Positions 25,827-34,913 of a stretch of 64,000 nucleotides of DNA are shown piece after piece. The position numbers and the translations under genes were made by a program. The notes under the pieces were generated by a model. The model was given only the letters and a program-made list of their open reading frames with translations, made no database searches and was not told the DNA's origin. How positions within the stretch are numbered: position 1 is the stretch's first letter; every line of letters begins with the position of its first letter. Origin of the DNA: Yinghuangia seranimata. Lineage in GTDB: Bacteria > Actinomycetota > Actinomycetes > Streptomycetales > Streptomycetaceae. The stretch lies in NCBI RefSeq assembly GCF_029953285.1, contig NZ_JASAOI010000068.1, positions 1 to 64,000 of the forward strand, read 5' to 3'.

Positions 25827-27173
25827 ATGAACGGTGACACCTCCCCCATGTCCCTGTCCCCCGTCGCGGCCGCCCGCCGGTACGACGGCGACGAGCTCGT
25901 GGCGTACGACCGTCAGCACCTGTGGCACCCCTACGCGGGCTCGCTCGGCGACGCCCCCCTGTTCCCGGTGGTGTCGGCGGAGGGGGTGCGGCTACGGCTC
26001 GCGGACGGCCGTGAGCTGGTGGACGGCATGGCGTCGTGGTGGTCGGCGATCCACGGCTACAACCACCCGGTCCTCAACGCCGCGGTGCGTTCGCAGGTCG
26101 ACCGCATGGCGCACGTCATGTTCGGCGGCCTCACGCATCCGCCCGCCGTCGAACTGGCCCGCCGACTCGTCGAGTTGACGCCGGAGCCGCTGCAGCGGGT
26201 GTTCCTGGCCGACTCGGGCTCGGTGTCGGTCGAGGTCGCGTTGAAGATGGCGCTGCAGTTCCAGCAGGCGCGCGGGCAGCGCGGCCGCACGCGCCTGGTG
26301 ACGGTGCGCGGCGGCTACCACGGCGACACGTTCGGGGCCATGTCGGTGTGCGACCCGGTCGGCGGCATGCACCAGTTGTGGTCGGGCGTGCTTCCCGAGC
26401 ACCTGTTCGCGCCACTGCCCCCGGCCGGTTTCACCAAGCCGCTTGCGGACGCCGACACGGCCGACCTCGCGGAGCTGCTGGCCAAGCACCGCGACGAGGT
26501 GGCCGCGGTCGTCCTGGAGCCCGTCGTGCAGGGCGCGGGCGGCATGCGCTTCTACCCGCCGGCCTACCTGCGCCGGGTGCGGGAGCTGTGCGACGAGTTC
26601 GGCGTGCTGCTGATCGCGGACGAGATCGCCACGGGCTTCGGCCGCAGCGGCGAGCTGTTCGCGTGCGACCACGCGGGGATCGCCCCGGACATCATGTGCC
26701 TGGGCAAGGCGCTGACCGGCGGCTACATGACGATGGCCGCGACGCTGTGCACGGAGGAGATCGCCGAGACGATCAGCCGCGCGCACGGCGCGTTCATGCA
26801 CGGACCGACGTTCATGGGCAACCCACTGGCGGCCGCCGTCGCGACGGCGAGCGTCGACCTGCTCGTCTCGGGCCCGTGGCGGGAGCGCGTCGCCGGGCTC
26901 GCGGAGGGCCTGGAGGCGGGCCTGGCACCCGCCCGCGGACTGCCCGGCGTCGCGGACGTGCGCGTGCTCGGCGCGATCGGCGTCATCGAGCTGGACGACC
27001 CGGTCGACATGGCCGTCGTGCAGCCGGCGTTCGTCGAACGCGGGGTGTGGGTGCGGCCGTTCGGCAAGCTCCTCTACGTCATGCCGCCGTACGTGATGAC
27101 CGCCGAGGACCTGGCGACCGTGACGTCCGCAATGGTGGACGTCGTCGCGAACGTCCACGTCCCGCGCGGCTGA
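25827..27173 (+). CDS. bioA: Adenosylmethionine-8-amino-7-oxononanoate aminotransferase
   Basis: This 448-residue class III PLP aminotransferase converts 8-amino-7-oxononanoate to 7,8-diaminononanoate in biotin synthesis, with S-adenosylmethionine as amino donor. BioA-specific features are [41 protein letters not shown] and [32 protein letters not shown] and PLP lysine Lys294 in [11 protein letters not shown] are also present. [13 protein letters not shown] completes the set. No bioB, bioD or bioF lies in the window, so the pathway is split here. Confidence 0.93.
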   Translation: MNGDTSPMSLSPVAAARRYDGDELVAYDRQHLWHPYAGSLGDAPLFPVVSAEGVRLRLADGRELVDGMASWWSAIHGYNHPVLNAAVRSQVDRMAHVMFGGLTHPPAVELARRLVELTPEPLQRVFLADSGSVSVEVALKMALQFQQARGQRGRTRLVTVRGGYHGDTFGAMSVCDPVGGMHQLWSGVLPEHLFAPLPPAGFTKPLADADTADLAELLAKHRDEVAAVVLEPVVQGAGGMRFYPPAYLRRVRELCDEFGVLLIADEIATGFGRSGELFACDHAGIAPDIMCLGKALTGGYMTMAATLCTEEIAETISRAHGAFMHGPTFMGNPLAAAVATASVDLLVSGPWRERVAGLAEGLEAGLAPARGLPGVADVRVLGAIGVIELDDPVDMAVVQPAFVERGVWVRPFGKLLYVMPPYVMTAEDLATVTSAMVDVVANVHVPRG

Positions 27174-27251
27174 CCGCGCTTTCGGGTCAAATTTCCGGCT
27201 TGACGGGGTAATAGGGCGCATCGCTGCGGAGGGTCCGTCGTTGGACCATTC

Positions 27252-27770
27252 GTGTACAGCTTCGACGACTCCGTCCACCCCAACGCCCCCGGCACGCGGC
27301 CCGCTCTGAGCGGAGGCTCGGCCACACCGATCTTCGACAAGCTGATGGAGGAGTGGCAGCGGATGTTCCGGGCGGTGCCCGGGGACCGCTACGGGGAGGG
27401 CTACCAGTCCGCGTCGACCGGCATGCAGGCGGCGTACGGCCCGGCCTCCTTCGGGGTGTCCGGTCCGCTGTCGGTGCCCGCGTTCCAGCCGGGGCCGGGC
27501 GCGTACGGCGTGCCGTACGGCCCGTCGGGGTACGGCGCGTCGGGTGGGTACAACACGCCCCCGCAGCCGGCGTCGCAGGGCGCTTCGCCGCAGCAGCAGC
27601 CCGCGTACGACCAGTACGGCCGGCAGTCCGACGGCCGCGGCCCGTCGGCGGGCCGCTCGGGGCTGGCGCTGATGCCGGTGGCGGGCTACCAGGCGAACCA
27701 GGCGCCGCACGCGCAGGCGCAGGCGTCCGGCACGCCGGGCGGCCAGCAGATGCAGCACATGCCGCTGTGA
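27252..27770 (+). CDS. Small hypothetical protein with Gly/Pro/Gln-rich tail
   Basis: The protein has 172 residues from a GTG. The first 50 residues (PALSGGSATPIFDKLMEEWQRMFRAVPGDR) look folded and recall short streptomycete hypothetical proteins with a PGDR motif. The remainder is Gly, Tyr, Pro, Gln and Ser-rich and probably disordered (GAYGVPYGPSGYGASGGYNTPPQP). Codon use fits the genome. Function unknown. Confidence 0.6.
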   Translation: MYSFDDSVHPNAPGTRPALSGGSATPIFDKLMEEWQRMFRAVPGDRYGEGYQSASTGMQAAYGPASFGVSGPLSVPAFQPGPGAYGVPYGPSGYGASGGYNTPPQPASQGASPQQQPAYDQYGRQSDGRGPSAGRSGLALMPVAGYQANQAPHAQAQASGTPGGQQMQHMPL

Positions 27771-27846
27771 CCCGGCGCCCGGCCGAGCCCCCCGGCCCGC
27801 GCCCCGGCCCTGCGCCCGGCCCCGGCGACGAGCCGCCCCGGACGAC

Positions 27847-27884
27847 GACAGGCCCGGCCCCGCGAGAGCGGAGCCGGGCCTGTC
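27847..27884. terminator. Bidirectional hairpin between converging genes
   Basis: The 17-bp arms starting gacaggcccggc pair with one mismatch around the tetraloop gaga. It lies between the stop of the hypothetical gene and the end of der, so it can end both transcripts. Confidence 0.75.
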
Positions 27885-27936
27885 GAGCGTCTGCCTGACG
27901 GCCGCGTGCGCGGCGGCGGGCGTAGGGCGCGGGCTA

Positions 27937-29415
27937 CTACTTGGCCTTGCGGGACCGCTTCTCGCGGACCTTCATGCGGATCTCGATCGGGGTGCCGGGG
28001 AACCCGAACTCCTCGCGCAGCCGGCGCTCGACGAACCGCCGGTAGCCCGCCTCCAGGAAGCCGGAGGTGAACAGCACGAAGCGCGGCGGCTTGGTGCCGG
28101 CCTGGGTGCCGAACAGGATGCGGGGCTGCTTGCCGCCGCGCACGGGGTGCGGGTGGGCGGCGACGATCTGGCCGAGGAACGCGTTGAGGCGCCCGGTGGG
28201 GATGCGCTTCTCCCAGCTGTCCAGGGCGGTCTCGATCGCGGGGACGAGCTTCTCCATGTGCCGCCCGGTCTTGGCGGACACGTTGACGCGCGGCGCCCAC
28301 TGGACCTGCACGAGGTCCTGCTCGATCTCGCGCTCGAGGTAGTAGCGGCGCTCCTCGTCGAGGAGGTCCCACTTGTTGTAGGCGATGACGATCGCCCGGC
28401 CGGACTCGATGGCGAGCGAGATGATGCGGGTGTCCTGCTCGGCCAGCCGCTCGCTGCCGTCGATGAGGATGACCGCGACCTCGGCCTTCTCGAGGGCGGC
28501 CGTGGTGCGCAGCGACGCGTAGAAGTCCGCGCCGTGCGTGAGGTGGACGCGCCGCCGGATGCCCGCCGTGTCGACGAACTTCCAGGTCTTGCCGCCGAGT
28601 TCGATCATCTCGTCGACAGGGTCGCGGGTGGTGCCGGCCATCGGGTCGACGACCACGCGGTTCTCGCCCGCGAGCTTGTTCAGCATCGAGGACTTGCCGA
28701 CGTTGGGGCGGCCGAGCAGCGCGACGCGGCGCGGCCCGCCGACGCCCACGCCGAACCGCTGCGCGGGGGCCTCCGGCAGCACCTCGAGGACGGCGTCGAG
28801 GAGGTCGCCGCTGCCGCGGCCGTGCACGGCCGAGACGGGATACGGCATGCCGAGGCCGAGCGACCAGAGCATCGCCGCGTCGGACTCCTGGCCGAGGTTG
28901 TCGACCTTGTTGGCGGCCAGCACGACCGGCTTGCCGGAGCGGCGCAGCAGCTTGACGACGGCCTCGTCGGTGTCGGTGGCGCCGACCGTGGCGTCGACGA
29001 CGAAGAGGATCGCGTCGGCGTTGTCGATGGCGAACTCGGCCTGGAGGGCGACGGACAGGTCGATGCCCGCGACGTCCTTCTCCCAGCCGCCGGTGTCGAC
29101 GACGGTGAAGCGGCGGCCGTTCCAGTCGGCGTCGTACTTGACGCGGTCGCGGGTGACGCCCGGGGTGTCCTCGACGACGGCCTGGCGGCGGCCGATGATG
29201 CGGTTGACGAGCGTGGACTTGCCGACGTTGGGGCGGCCCACGACGGCGAGGACCGGCATGGCGGCGTGCGCCTCGGCCTCCTCCTCGCCGCCGCCGAGCA
29301 GGTCGCCGCCGGCGTCCACCCACTCGTCGGGGTCGAAGTCGGCCTCCCACGCGGCGGTGTCGATGAACCCCGGCGTCTCGTCGGCGGAAGCGCCGGATCC
29401 GGCGTCGTGCTGCAT
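27937..29415 (-). CDS. der: Ribosome-biogenesis GTPase Der (EngA)
   Basis: This 492-residue protein has two consecutive G domains and a KH-like end. First P-loop [11 protein letters not shown] at residues 60-70, with [13 protein letters not shown] and NKVD. Second P-loop [11 protein letters not shown] near 235, with DTAGIRRR and NKWD. The end [37 protein letters not shown] is the KH-like domain. It acts in assembly of the 50S subunit. The N-terminal 50 residues are acidic and specific to actinobacteria. It is the last gene of cmk / plsC-like / der, 30 bases after the preceding stop. Confidence 0.96.
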   Translation of the reverse strand: MQHDAGSGASADETPGFIDTAAWEADFDPDEWVDAGGDLLGGGEEEAEAHAAMPVLAVVGRPNVGKSTLVNRIIGRRQAVVEDTPGVTRDRVKYDADWNGRRFTVVDTGGWEKDVAGIDLSVALQAEFAIDNADAILFVVDATVGATDTDEAVVKLLRRSGKPVVLAANKVDNLGQESDAAMLWSLGLGMPYPVSAVHGRGSGDLLDAVLEVLPEAPAQRFGVGVGGPRRVALLGRPNVGKSSMLNKLAGENRVVVDPMAGTTRDPVDEMIELGGKTWKFVDTAGIRRRVHLTHGADFYASLRTTAALEKAEVAVILIDGSERLAEQDTRIISLAIESGRAIVIAYNKWDLLDEERRYYLEREIEQDLVQVQWAPRVNVSAKTGRHMEKLVPAIETALDSWEKRIPTGRLNAFLGQIVAAHPHPVRGGKQPRILFGTQAGTKPPRFVLFTSGFLEAGYRRFVERRLREEFGFPGTPIEIRMKVREKRSRKAK

Positions 29416-29445
29416 GGGATGCGTCCTCAGTGTTCGGTGGTGATC

Positions 29446-30201
29446 TCAGGCGCGGGCGTCGGCGCCGGCCGGGACCTTCGCGGCCCGGCCGGTGAGACGC
29501 TCGGCCTCGTGCAAGTGTGCGGTCAGTCGTTCGACGATGCGCTCCGACGCGTCCGTGACGGCGCGCCGGGAGCGCTTGCCGGTGTCGGGCGCGGGCAGGA
29601 ACGGCTTGCCGTACACGACGTCGATCTTCGCGCGGAACGCGGGCAGCGACCCGATGGACGCGCCGCGCTCGCCGGTGCCCAGGCAGGCGACCGGCACGAT
29701 CGGCGCGCCGGAGCGCATCGCGAGGTACGCGAGACCGTTGTGCACCTCGGCGAAGTCGCCCGCGCCGCGGGTGCCCTCGGGGAACACGCCGAGCGCGTTG
29801 CCCGCCTGGAGAACCTTCAGGGACGACATGATCATTCCCCGGTCGGCGCTGCCGCGGCTGACGGGGATGTGGCCGATGCCGCGCAGCACCGGGTCGAGCA
29901 CGCCGGTGAACATCTCCTGCTTGATCCAGAAGTGCACGGGGCGCGGGCTGAACGCGTACAGCAGCGGGCCGTCCGCGAAGTTGGTGTGGTTGCCGGCCAG
30001 GATGACCGGGCCGCCGAGCGGCACGTGGTGGGTGCCGAGTGAGCGGATCCGCCAGAACGACCGCAGCAGCGGGACACCGATCCAGTGCGCGGCGCCGGAC
30101 AGCGGCGGCTTGGTGATGTCGGCGGGCACCGGCCACCGGGGCCGGCGCGCCGGGTCCGCCGTGCCGCGCGGCGCGGGCAGCGGCGTCGTCCCCCGGCTCA
30201 C
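29446..30201 (-). CDS. 1-acyl-sn-glycerol-3-phosphate acyltransferase-like (PlsC family)
   Basis: The protein has 251 residues from a GTG whose GTGA overlaps the cmk stop, so translation is coupled. It has the PlsC motifs: catalytic NHTNFADG (H-x4-D) near residue 70, FPEGTRG near 145, and PIVPVACLG. Such enzymes transfer an acyl chain to lysophosphatidic acid in phospholipid synthesis at the inner membrane. In streptomycetes a PlsC-like gene between cmk and der is typical. A related acceptor cannot be excluded. Confidence 0.87.
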   Translation of the reverse strand: MSRGTTPLPAPRGTADPARRPRWPVPADITKPPLSGAAHWIGVPLLRSFWRIRSLGTHHVPLGGPVILAGNHTNFADGPLLYAFSPRPVHFWIKQEMFTGVLDPVLRGIGHIPVSRGSADRGMIMSSLKVLQAGNALGVFPEGTRGAGDFAEVHNGLAYLAMRSGAPIVPVACLGTGERGASIGSLPAFRAKIDVVYGKPFLPAPDTGKRSRRAVTDASERIVERLTAHLHEAERLTGRAAKVPAGADARA

Positions 30202-30881
30202 CGCAGGCGGTCCTCGACGAGGCCGAGCAGGTGGGCGACGACCTGGTCGCGGTCCATCTCGGTGGTGTCGACGAGCACGCCGTCGGCGGCCATCGACAGC
30301 GGGGCGGTGACGCGTCCCGAGTCGAGGGCGTCCCGGCGGGCGAGGTCGGCCTGGGTGGCGGCGACGTCGGTGCGCGGGTCGTTGTGCTCGGCGTTGCGGC
30401 GCGCGGCGCGGGCCGCCTCTGAGGCGGTGAGGTAGACCTTGAGGGCGGCGTCGGGGGTGACGACGGTGCCGATGTCGCGGCCTTCGACGACCATGCCGCC
30501 TTCGCCGATCGCGGCGCGCTGGAGGGCGACCAGGCGGGTGCGGATCTCGGGGACCGCGCTGACCGCGCTGACCGCGGCGGTGACCTCGGGGCCGCGGATG
30601 GGGCCGGCGACGTCGACGCCGTCGACGGTGATGGTCGGCCCGGCCGGGTCGGTGCCCGACACGATGTCCGGCTTGTCGGCGGCCGCCGCGACGGCGGCGG
30701 CGTCGTGCACGTCCACGCCGTTCCCGAGCATCCACCACGTCACGGCGCGGTACATGGCGCCGGTGTCGAGGTAGCGCAGCCCGAGCGCCTGGGCGACCGC
30801 CCTGGAGACGCTGGACTTGCCGGAACCGGACGGTCCGTCGACCGCGACCACGATCGTCGCGAGCGGCGTGCGTGCTTCCAC
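30198..30881 (-). CDS. cmk: Cytidylate kinase
   Basis: The protein phosphorylates CMP and dCMP. The GTG at 30881 is chosen because GAAGGG lies 9-10 bases upstream and it gives a family-length protein (227 residues); an ATG at 30920 would add 13 residues. The P-loop is VDGPSGSGKSSVSRAVA, with LRYLDTGAMYRAVTW, the CMP-domain VEGRDIGTVVTPDA and LDSGRVTAPLSMA. It is the first gene of the cmk / plsC-like / der operon. Confidence 0.95.
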   Translation of the reverse strand: MEARTPLATIVVAVDGPSGSGKSSVSRAVAQALGLRYLDTGAMYRAVTWWMLGNGVDVHDAAAVAAAADKPDIVSGTDPAGPTITVDGVDVAGPIRGPEVTAAVSAVSAVPEIRTRLVALQRAAIGEGGMVVEGRDIGTVVTPDAALKVYLTASEAARAARRNAEHNDPRTDVAATQADLARRDALDSGRVTAPLSMAADGVLVDTTEMDRDQVVAHLLGLVEDRLR

Positions 30882-30964
30882 GGTCGATGACCCTTCGATG
30901 TTCTGGGGGGGGTGTCCCATCGAGGGTACCGGGAACGGGAGGGCCCGATCATCCCCGAATCCGT

Positions 30965-30997
30965 CGGCCGCCCCCGGGGAGGGCCCAGGGGCGGCCG
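30965..30997 (-). terminator. Hairpin after the 31-kb MFS gene
   Basis: The 10-bp arms cggccgcccc and ggggcggccg are separated by 13 bases and lie 41 bases past the exporter stop, upstream of cmk. Confidence 0.5.
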
Positions 30998-31037
30998 GAC
31001 GGGACGGTTCCGGGGGGCCGGGACGGCCCGGCAGGGG

Positions 31038-32525
31038 TCAGGCGCGGGCGTCGGCCGGGGTCTCGGCGGGGGTGGGGACGGCGTGGGCGGCGATGGTGCG
31101 GGTGCGGTGCCGGGGCAGGCCGACCAGGGCGACGAGGAGGACCAGGCCGCCGGCGATCGCGCCGACCACGAAGGAGGCGGTGAAGGCGCCCTCGGTGGGG
31201 ACCTTGACCGGCAGTCCGGCGATGAGGTGGCTGGTGAGGAGGGAGGTGACGATCGCGCTGGCGAGCGAACTGCCGACGGAGCGGGCGATGGCGTTGACGC
31301 TGTTGGCGATGCCGGTCTGCTCGACGGGGACCTCGGCGATGATCAGCGCGGGCATCGCGGCGTAGGCGATCGCGACCGACGACTGGACGGCGACGGCCAC
31401 CACGATCAGGTGCCAGCTCTTGTCGTGCGCGAACGCGACGAAGACGTACGCGACGAGGCTGATCGCGCCGGCGACGGCGAGCGCGTGGCGGCCGCCGAAG
31501 CGGCGCACCAGCAGGCCGCCGACCGGGGCCGCGATGATCGCGGACAGCGCGCCCGGCAGCAGGTACACGGTGGACGCCGACAGGACGGAGGCGGTGAAGC
31601 CGTAGCCGGCGACCCGCTCGGGCATCTGCACGAACTGCGAGACGGCGAGGAAGCCGACGAACATGTTCACGCCGACCAGCACGCCCGCGAGGTTCGTGAA
31701 CGCGACGGGGCGCTTGACGAACACCTTCATGTCGACCATGGGGTCGGCGACGCGCCGCTCCACGGTGGCCCAGGCGGCGAACAGCGCCGCGGAGACGACG
31801 AACAGCCCGATCGTGCGGACCGACGTCCAGCCCCACGTGTTGCCCTGCGAGACGGGCAGCAGCAGCGTCACGAGCGCGGCGCCGAGCAGTCCGGCGCCGG
31901 CCCAGTCGATGCGGCCCTTCTGCGTGGGCTCACGGCGCGGGACGACGAACAGCACGGCGGCCGCGGCGAGCGCGGTCAGGACGAACGCGGCCCAGAACAC
32001 CCGGTGGTAGTCGCCGTGGTGGTTGGTCAGCAGGCCGGTGAGCACCAGGCCGATGCCGCCGCCGATGCCGATCATGCCGGAGACCATGGCCATCGCGCCG
32101 GTGAGCTTGTTCGGCGGCAGTTCGTCGCGGAGCGCGCCGAGCGCCACGGGGAACAGGCCGCCCCACGCGCCCTGCAGGACGCGGGCGACGATCAGCAGCG
32201 GCAGCGACGTCGTCACGGCGGCGAGCAGCGATCCGGCCAGGATCATGCCGAGCGCGACGAGCAGCATGCGCTTCTTGCCGTAGAGGTCGCCGGTCTTGCC
32301 GAACAGCGGCGTCATGACGGCGGCGGCGAGCAGGTTGGCGGTCAGCACCCACGAGACGGCGCCGGCGTCGGCGTCGAGGCGGGCGCCGATGGTGCTGAGG
32401 ACGGGGACGACGAGGGTCTGGAGCATCGCGCCGACCATGGCGGCGAACGACAGTGCGGCGATCAGGACGCCGCTGTGCGGGGCGCGGGTGGCGCTCGCGG
32501 GCGCTGTAGCTGCGGTGGCAGGCAC
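31038..32525 (-). CDS. MFS multidrug exporter controlled by the adjacent TetR protein
   Basis: This 495-residue, about 14-TM MFS protein starts at a GTG with AAGGA upstream. Motifs FGKTGDLYGKKRMLLVALG (loop 2-3) and MVSGMIGIGGGIGLVLTGLL (motif C-like) are visible. It diverges from a tetR gene, and a perfect 19-bp palindrome fills the intergenic promoter. The usual logic is repression by the TetR protein until its ligand, often the exported compound, binds. Substrate not deducible. Confidence 0.88.
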   Translation of the reverse strand: MPATAATAPASATRAPHSGVLIAALSFAAMVGAMLQTLVVPVLSTIGARLDADAGAVSWVLTANLLAAAVMTPLFGKTGDLYGKKRMLLVALGMILAGSLLAAVTTSLPLLIVARVLQGAWGGLFPVALGALRDELPPNKLTGAMAMVSGMIGIGGGIGLVLTGLLTNHHGDYHRVFWAAFVLTALAAAAVLFVVPRREPTQKGRIDWAGAGLLGAALVTLLLPVSQGNTWGWTSVRTIGLFVVSAALFAAWATVERRVADPMVDMKVFVKRPVAFTNLAGVLVGVNMFVGFLAVSQFVQMPERVAGYGFTASVLSASTVYLLPGALSAIIAAPVGGLLVRRFGGRHALAVAGAISLVAYVFVAFAHDKSWHLIVVAVAVQSSVAIAYAAMPALIIAEVPVEQTGIANSVNAIARSVGSSLASAIVTSLLTSHLIAGLPVKVPTEGAFTASFVVGAIAGGLVLLVALVGLPRHRTRTIAAHAVPTPAETPADARA

Positions 32526-32580
32526 GGGCGAAGTCCTTGCTTCGAGGGACGTCCGGTTGACGGCGGTACGGCAGGGATAA

Positions 32581-32599
32581 ACTCAACTGTGTGTTGAGT
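32581..32599. promoter_or_regulatory. TetR-type operator ACTCAAC-N5-GTTGAGT
   Basis: Perfect 7-bp arms sit midway in the 139-bp divergent promoter region of the MFS and tetR genes. It overlaps TTTATC and GTATTC hexamers that could be -10 boxes for the two directions, so one bound dimer could repress both. Confidence 0.75.
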
Positions 32600-32664
32600 A
32601 TTCCCGATGATGCGTCGAGAGCGCGAATCGGGCCGACCGCGGACACCCCCGCGGAGACGGGACA

Positions 32665-33330
32665 ATGGCGGCCATGGAGCAGCAGGAAGTGCACGAGCGG
32701 GCAGGCGGCCGCAGGCGCGGTCCGAGCAAGGGCGACCTGCGGGAACAGGCGATCCTGCGGACCGCGAGGGGGCTGCTGGCCGACAAGCCGCTGGAGCGCA
32801 TCACGGTCGACGACCTGGTCTCCGGAGCCGGCATCTCCCGCCCGACTTTTTACTTCTACTTTGCGAGCAAGCAGGCTGTCTTCGAGGCCCTGCTCGACCC
32901 GGTCGGCGACGCGATCATGGACGTCGCGGACAGCTGGCTGACCAGCCCCGGCGGCAGCCGCGAGGAACTGCACGCCTCCCTCGCCGGGCTCGCCGCGCTG
33001 TGGAGCGCGCACGGCCCGCTGCTCAAGGTCGTGCTGCGCGAGGACGCCACCGGCGCGCTGCTGGAGTGCCGCGACCGCATGCTCGGCCGGCTCGCCGCCA
33101 ACGCCACCGCCCGCATCGACCGCGACCGCGCCGCCGGCCTCGCCCCCGACGGCCCGCCCGCCGCCGACCTCGGCGCGCTCATGGTGCGGCTGCTCACCCA
33201 GGCGCTGTCCGACGCCATCGGGCCGTCCGGCACCGACCCCGTCCCGCCCGGCCTGCTGGACACCCTGACCGTCGTCGTCGGCCGCTCCATCTACGGGCGC
33301 ACCCCGAGCGACCCGGCGCCCGCCGGCTGA
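32665..33330 (+). CDS. TetR-family transcriptional repressor
   Basis: This 221-residue protein starts at an ATG with GGAG 8 bases upstream. Residues ~25-75 are a TetR helix-turn-helix (AILRTARGLLADKPLERITVDDLVSGAGISRPTFYFYFASKQAVFEALL). The C-terminal ligand domain (~85-215) is helical and resembles EthR-type regulators. It likely represses the divergent MFS gene and itself through the 32581-32599 palindrome. Confidence 0.9.
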   Translation: MAAMEQQEVHERAGGRRRGPSKGDLREQAILRTARGLLADKPLERITVDDLVSGAGISRPTFYFYFASKQAVFEALLDPVGDAIMDVADSWLTSPGGSREELHASLAGLAALWSAHGPLLKVVLREDATGALLECRDRMLGRLAANATARIDRDRAAGLAPDGPPAADLGALMVRLLTQALSDAIGPSGTDPVPPGLLDTLTVVVGRSIYGRTPSDPAPAG

Positions 33331-33517
33331 ACCGGACGGGCGGCCGTCCCCGGGCTGACCTCCGCCCCGAGGGGGTCTACCGTGGGAAGTGCCGCCGTGC
33401 CGAGGACGCCCCCGGACGGGTCAGGCCCGCCCGGCGCGTTCGCCGACTGCGCCCTGGCGCCCTCCGGTGCGACGGCCCCGCTCGGGGCGGCTCGGGGATC
33501 ACCCGAAGGGCCACGCC

Positions 33518-34903
33518 ATGACCACCCTCGGCCTCGACGCCGCGGCGCTCACCACGCTGCGCGGCGCATTCTCCGGCGACGTCCTGCTGCCCTCCGACCG
33601 GGGCTACGACGACGCCCGGGCCGTCTACAACGGGTCCGTGGACAAACACCCAGGCCTCATCGCGCAGTGCGCCGACACCGCCGACGTCGTCCAGGCCCTC
33701 GCCGCGGCGCGGAGCATGGGCCTGGAGGTCTCGGTGCGCGGCGGCGGGCACGGCGTCCTCGGCAACGCGCTGTCCGAGGGCGGCGTCGTCCTGGACCTGC
33801 GGCGTATGAACAAGGTCACGGTCGACCCCGACGCCCGCACCGCGAGGGTCGGCGGCGGCGCGACGATGGCCGACCTGGACACCGCCACGACCGCCCACGG
33901 CCTGGCCACCACCGGCGGCCGCGTCTCCACCACCGGCGTCGGCGGCTTCACCCTCGGCGGCGGCTCCGGCTGGCTCGAACGCAAGTACGGGCTCGCGTGC
34001 GACAACATGCTCGCCGTCGAAATGGTCACCGCCGACGGGCAGATCCTCACCGCCGACGCCGACCACGAGCCCGAACTGTTCTGGGCGCTGCACGGCGGCG
34101 GCGGCAACTTCGGCGTCGTCACCGCGTTCACGATGCGCCTCTTCCCGCTCCCGGACTTCTCCGTCGCGATGTTCCTGTACGAACCCGACGCCGGGCCCGA
34201 AGTCGCCCGCACCTACCGCGACTTCATCATGGACGCACCCGACGAGTGCGGCGGCGGCTGCATCTTCATGACCGGCCCGCCGGAGGACTTCGTGCCCCCG
34301 GAGCTGCAGGGACAGCTCGCGTGCGGCGCGCTCATCACGTACGCCGGCCCCGTCGAGGCGGTGCAGGACCTCGCCGGACCGCTGATGGCCATGGCACCCA
34401 ACGGCGCCATGGTGGCGCCCGTGCCGTACCAGATGTTCCAGTCGATGCTCGACGACCCGCCCGGCATGCGGAACTACTGGTCCGCCGAATACCTCGACGG
34501 GCTCCCCGACGAGGCCATCGACCGGTTCTGCGCCCGGGCCGGCAGCATGCCGGTGCCCTCCGGCTGCCAGCACGTGGTGTTCCCGCAGGGCGGCGCCATG
34601 GCGCGCAACGCGGCCGACTACCCGATGCCGTGGCGCGCCTCGCCGTTCGCCGTCCACCCGTTCGGGCTGTGGGAGGACGCCGCCGACGACGAACGCTGCA
34701 TCCAGTGGGTGCGGTCGGTACGCGCCGACATGCAGCCGTGGGCGAGCGGCAACGTCTACCTCAACTTCATCGGCGACGAGGGCCGGGACCGCCTGATCGC
34801 CGGCTTCGGAGGCCCGGACAACTACGCGCGCCTGGGCGCCGTCAAGGCGCAGTACGACCCGCAGAACGTCTTCCACCTGAACCACAACATCAAGCCCGCG
34901 TAG
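33518..34903 (+). CDS. FAD-linked oxidase, berberine-bridge (BBE) family
   Basis: This 461-residue protein starts at an ATG with AAGGG upstream. The N-terminal FAD_binding_4 domain has VRGGGHGVLGNAL with His78 for 8-alpha-histidyl FAD. The position that carries the second, cysteinyl link in plant BBEs is here GGRVSTTGVGG without Cys, so single covalent attachment is expected, as in 6-hydroxynicotine oxidases. The C-terminal YDPQNVFHLNHNIKP is the BBE motif. It oxidises sugars, alkaloids or secondary metabolites; substrate unknown. It ends 10 bases from the converging helicase-like gene. Confidence 0.87.
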   Translation: MTTLGLDAAALTTLRGAFSGDVLLPSDRGYDDARAVYNGSVDKHPGLIAQCADTADVVQALAAARSMGLEVSVRGGGHGVLGNALSEGGVVLDLRRMNKVTVDPDARTARVGGGATMADLDTATTAHGLATTGGRVSTTGVGGFTLGGGSGWLERKYGLACDNMLAVEMVTADGQILTADADHEPELFWALHGGGGNFGVVTAFTMRLFPLPDFSVAMFLYEPDAGPEVARTYRDFIMDAPDECGGGCIFMTGPPEDFVPPELQGQLACGALITYAGPVEAVQDLAGPLMAMAPNGAMVAPVPYQMFQSMLDDPPGMRNYWSAEYLDGLPDEAIDRFCARAGSMPVPSGCQHVVFPQGGAMARNAADYPMPWRASPFAVHPFGLWEDAADDERCIQWVRSVRADMQPWASGNVYLNFIGDEGRDRLIAGFGGPDNYARLGAVKAQYDPQNVFHLNHNIKPA

Positions 34904-34913
34904 CCGCGGCGGA

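Noticed and set aside
33518-34903. Bicovalent FAD attachment as in plant berberine bridge enzyme
   Set aside because: The expected Cys in the GxCxTVG position is absent (GGRVSTTG); the Cys161 in GLACDNM is in another place.
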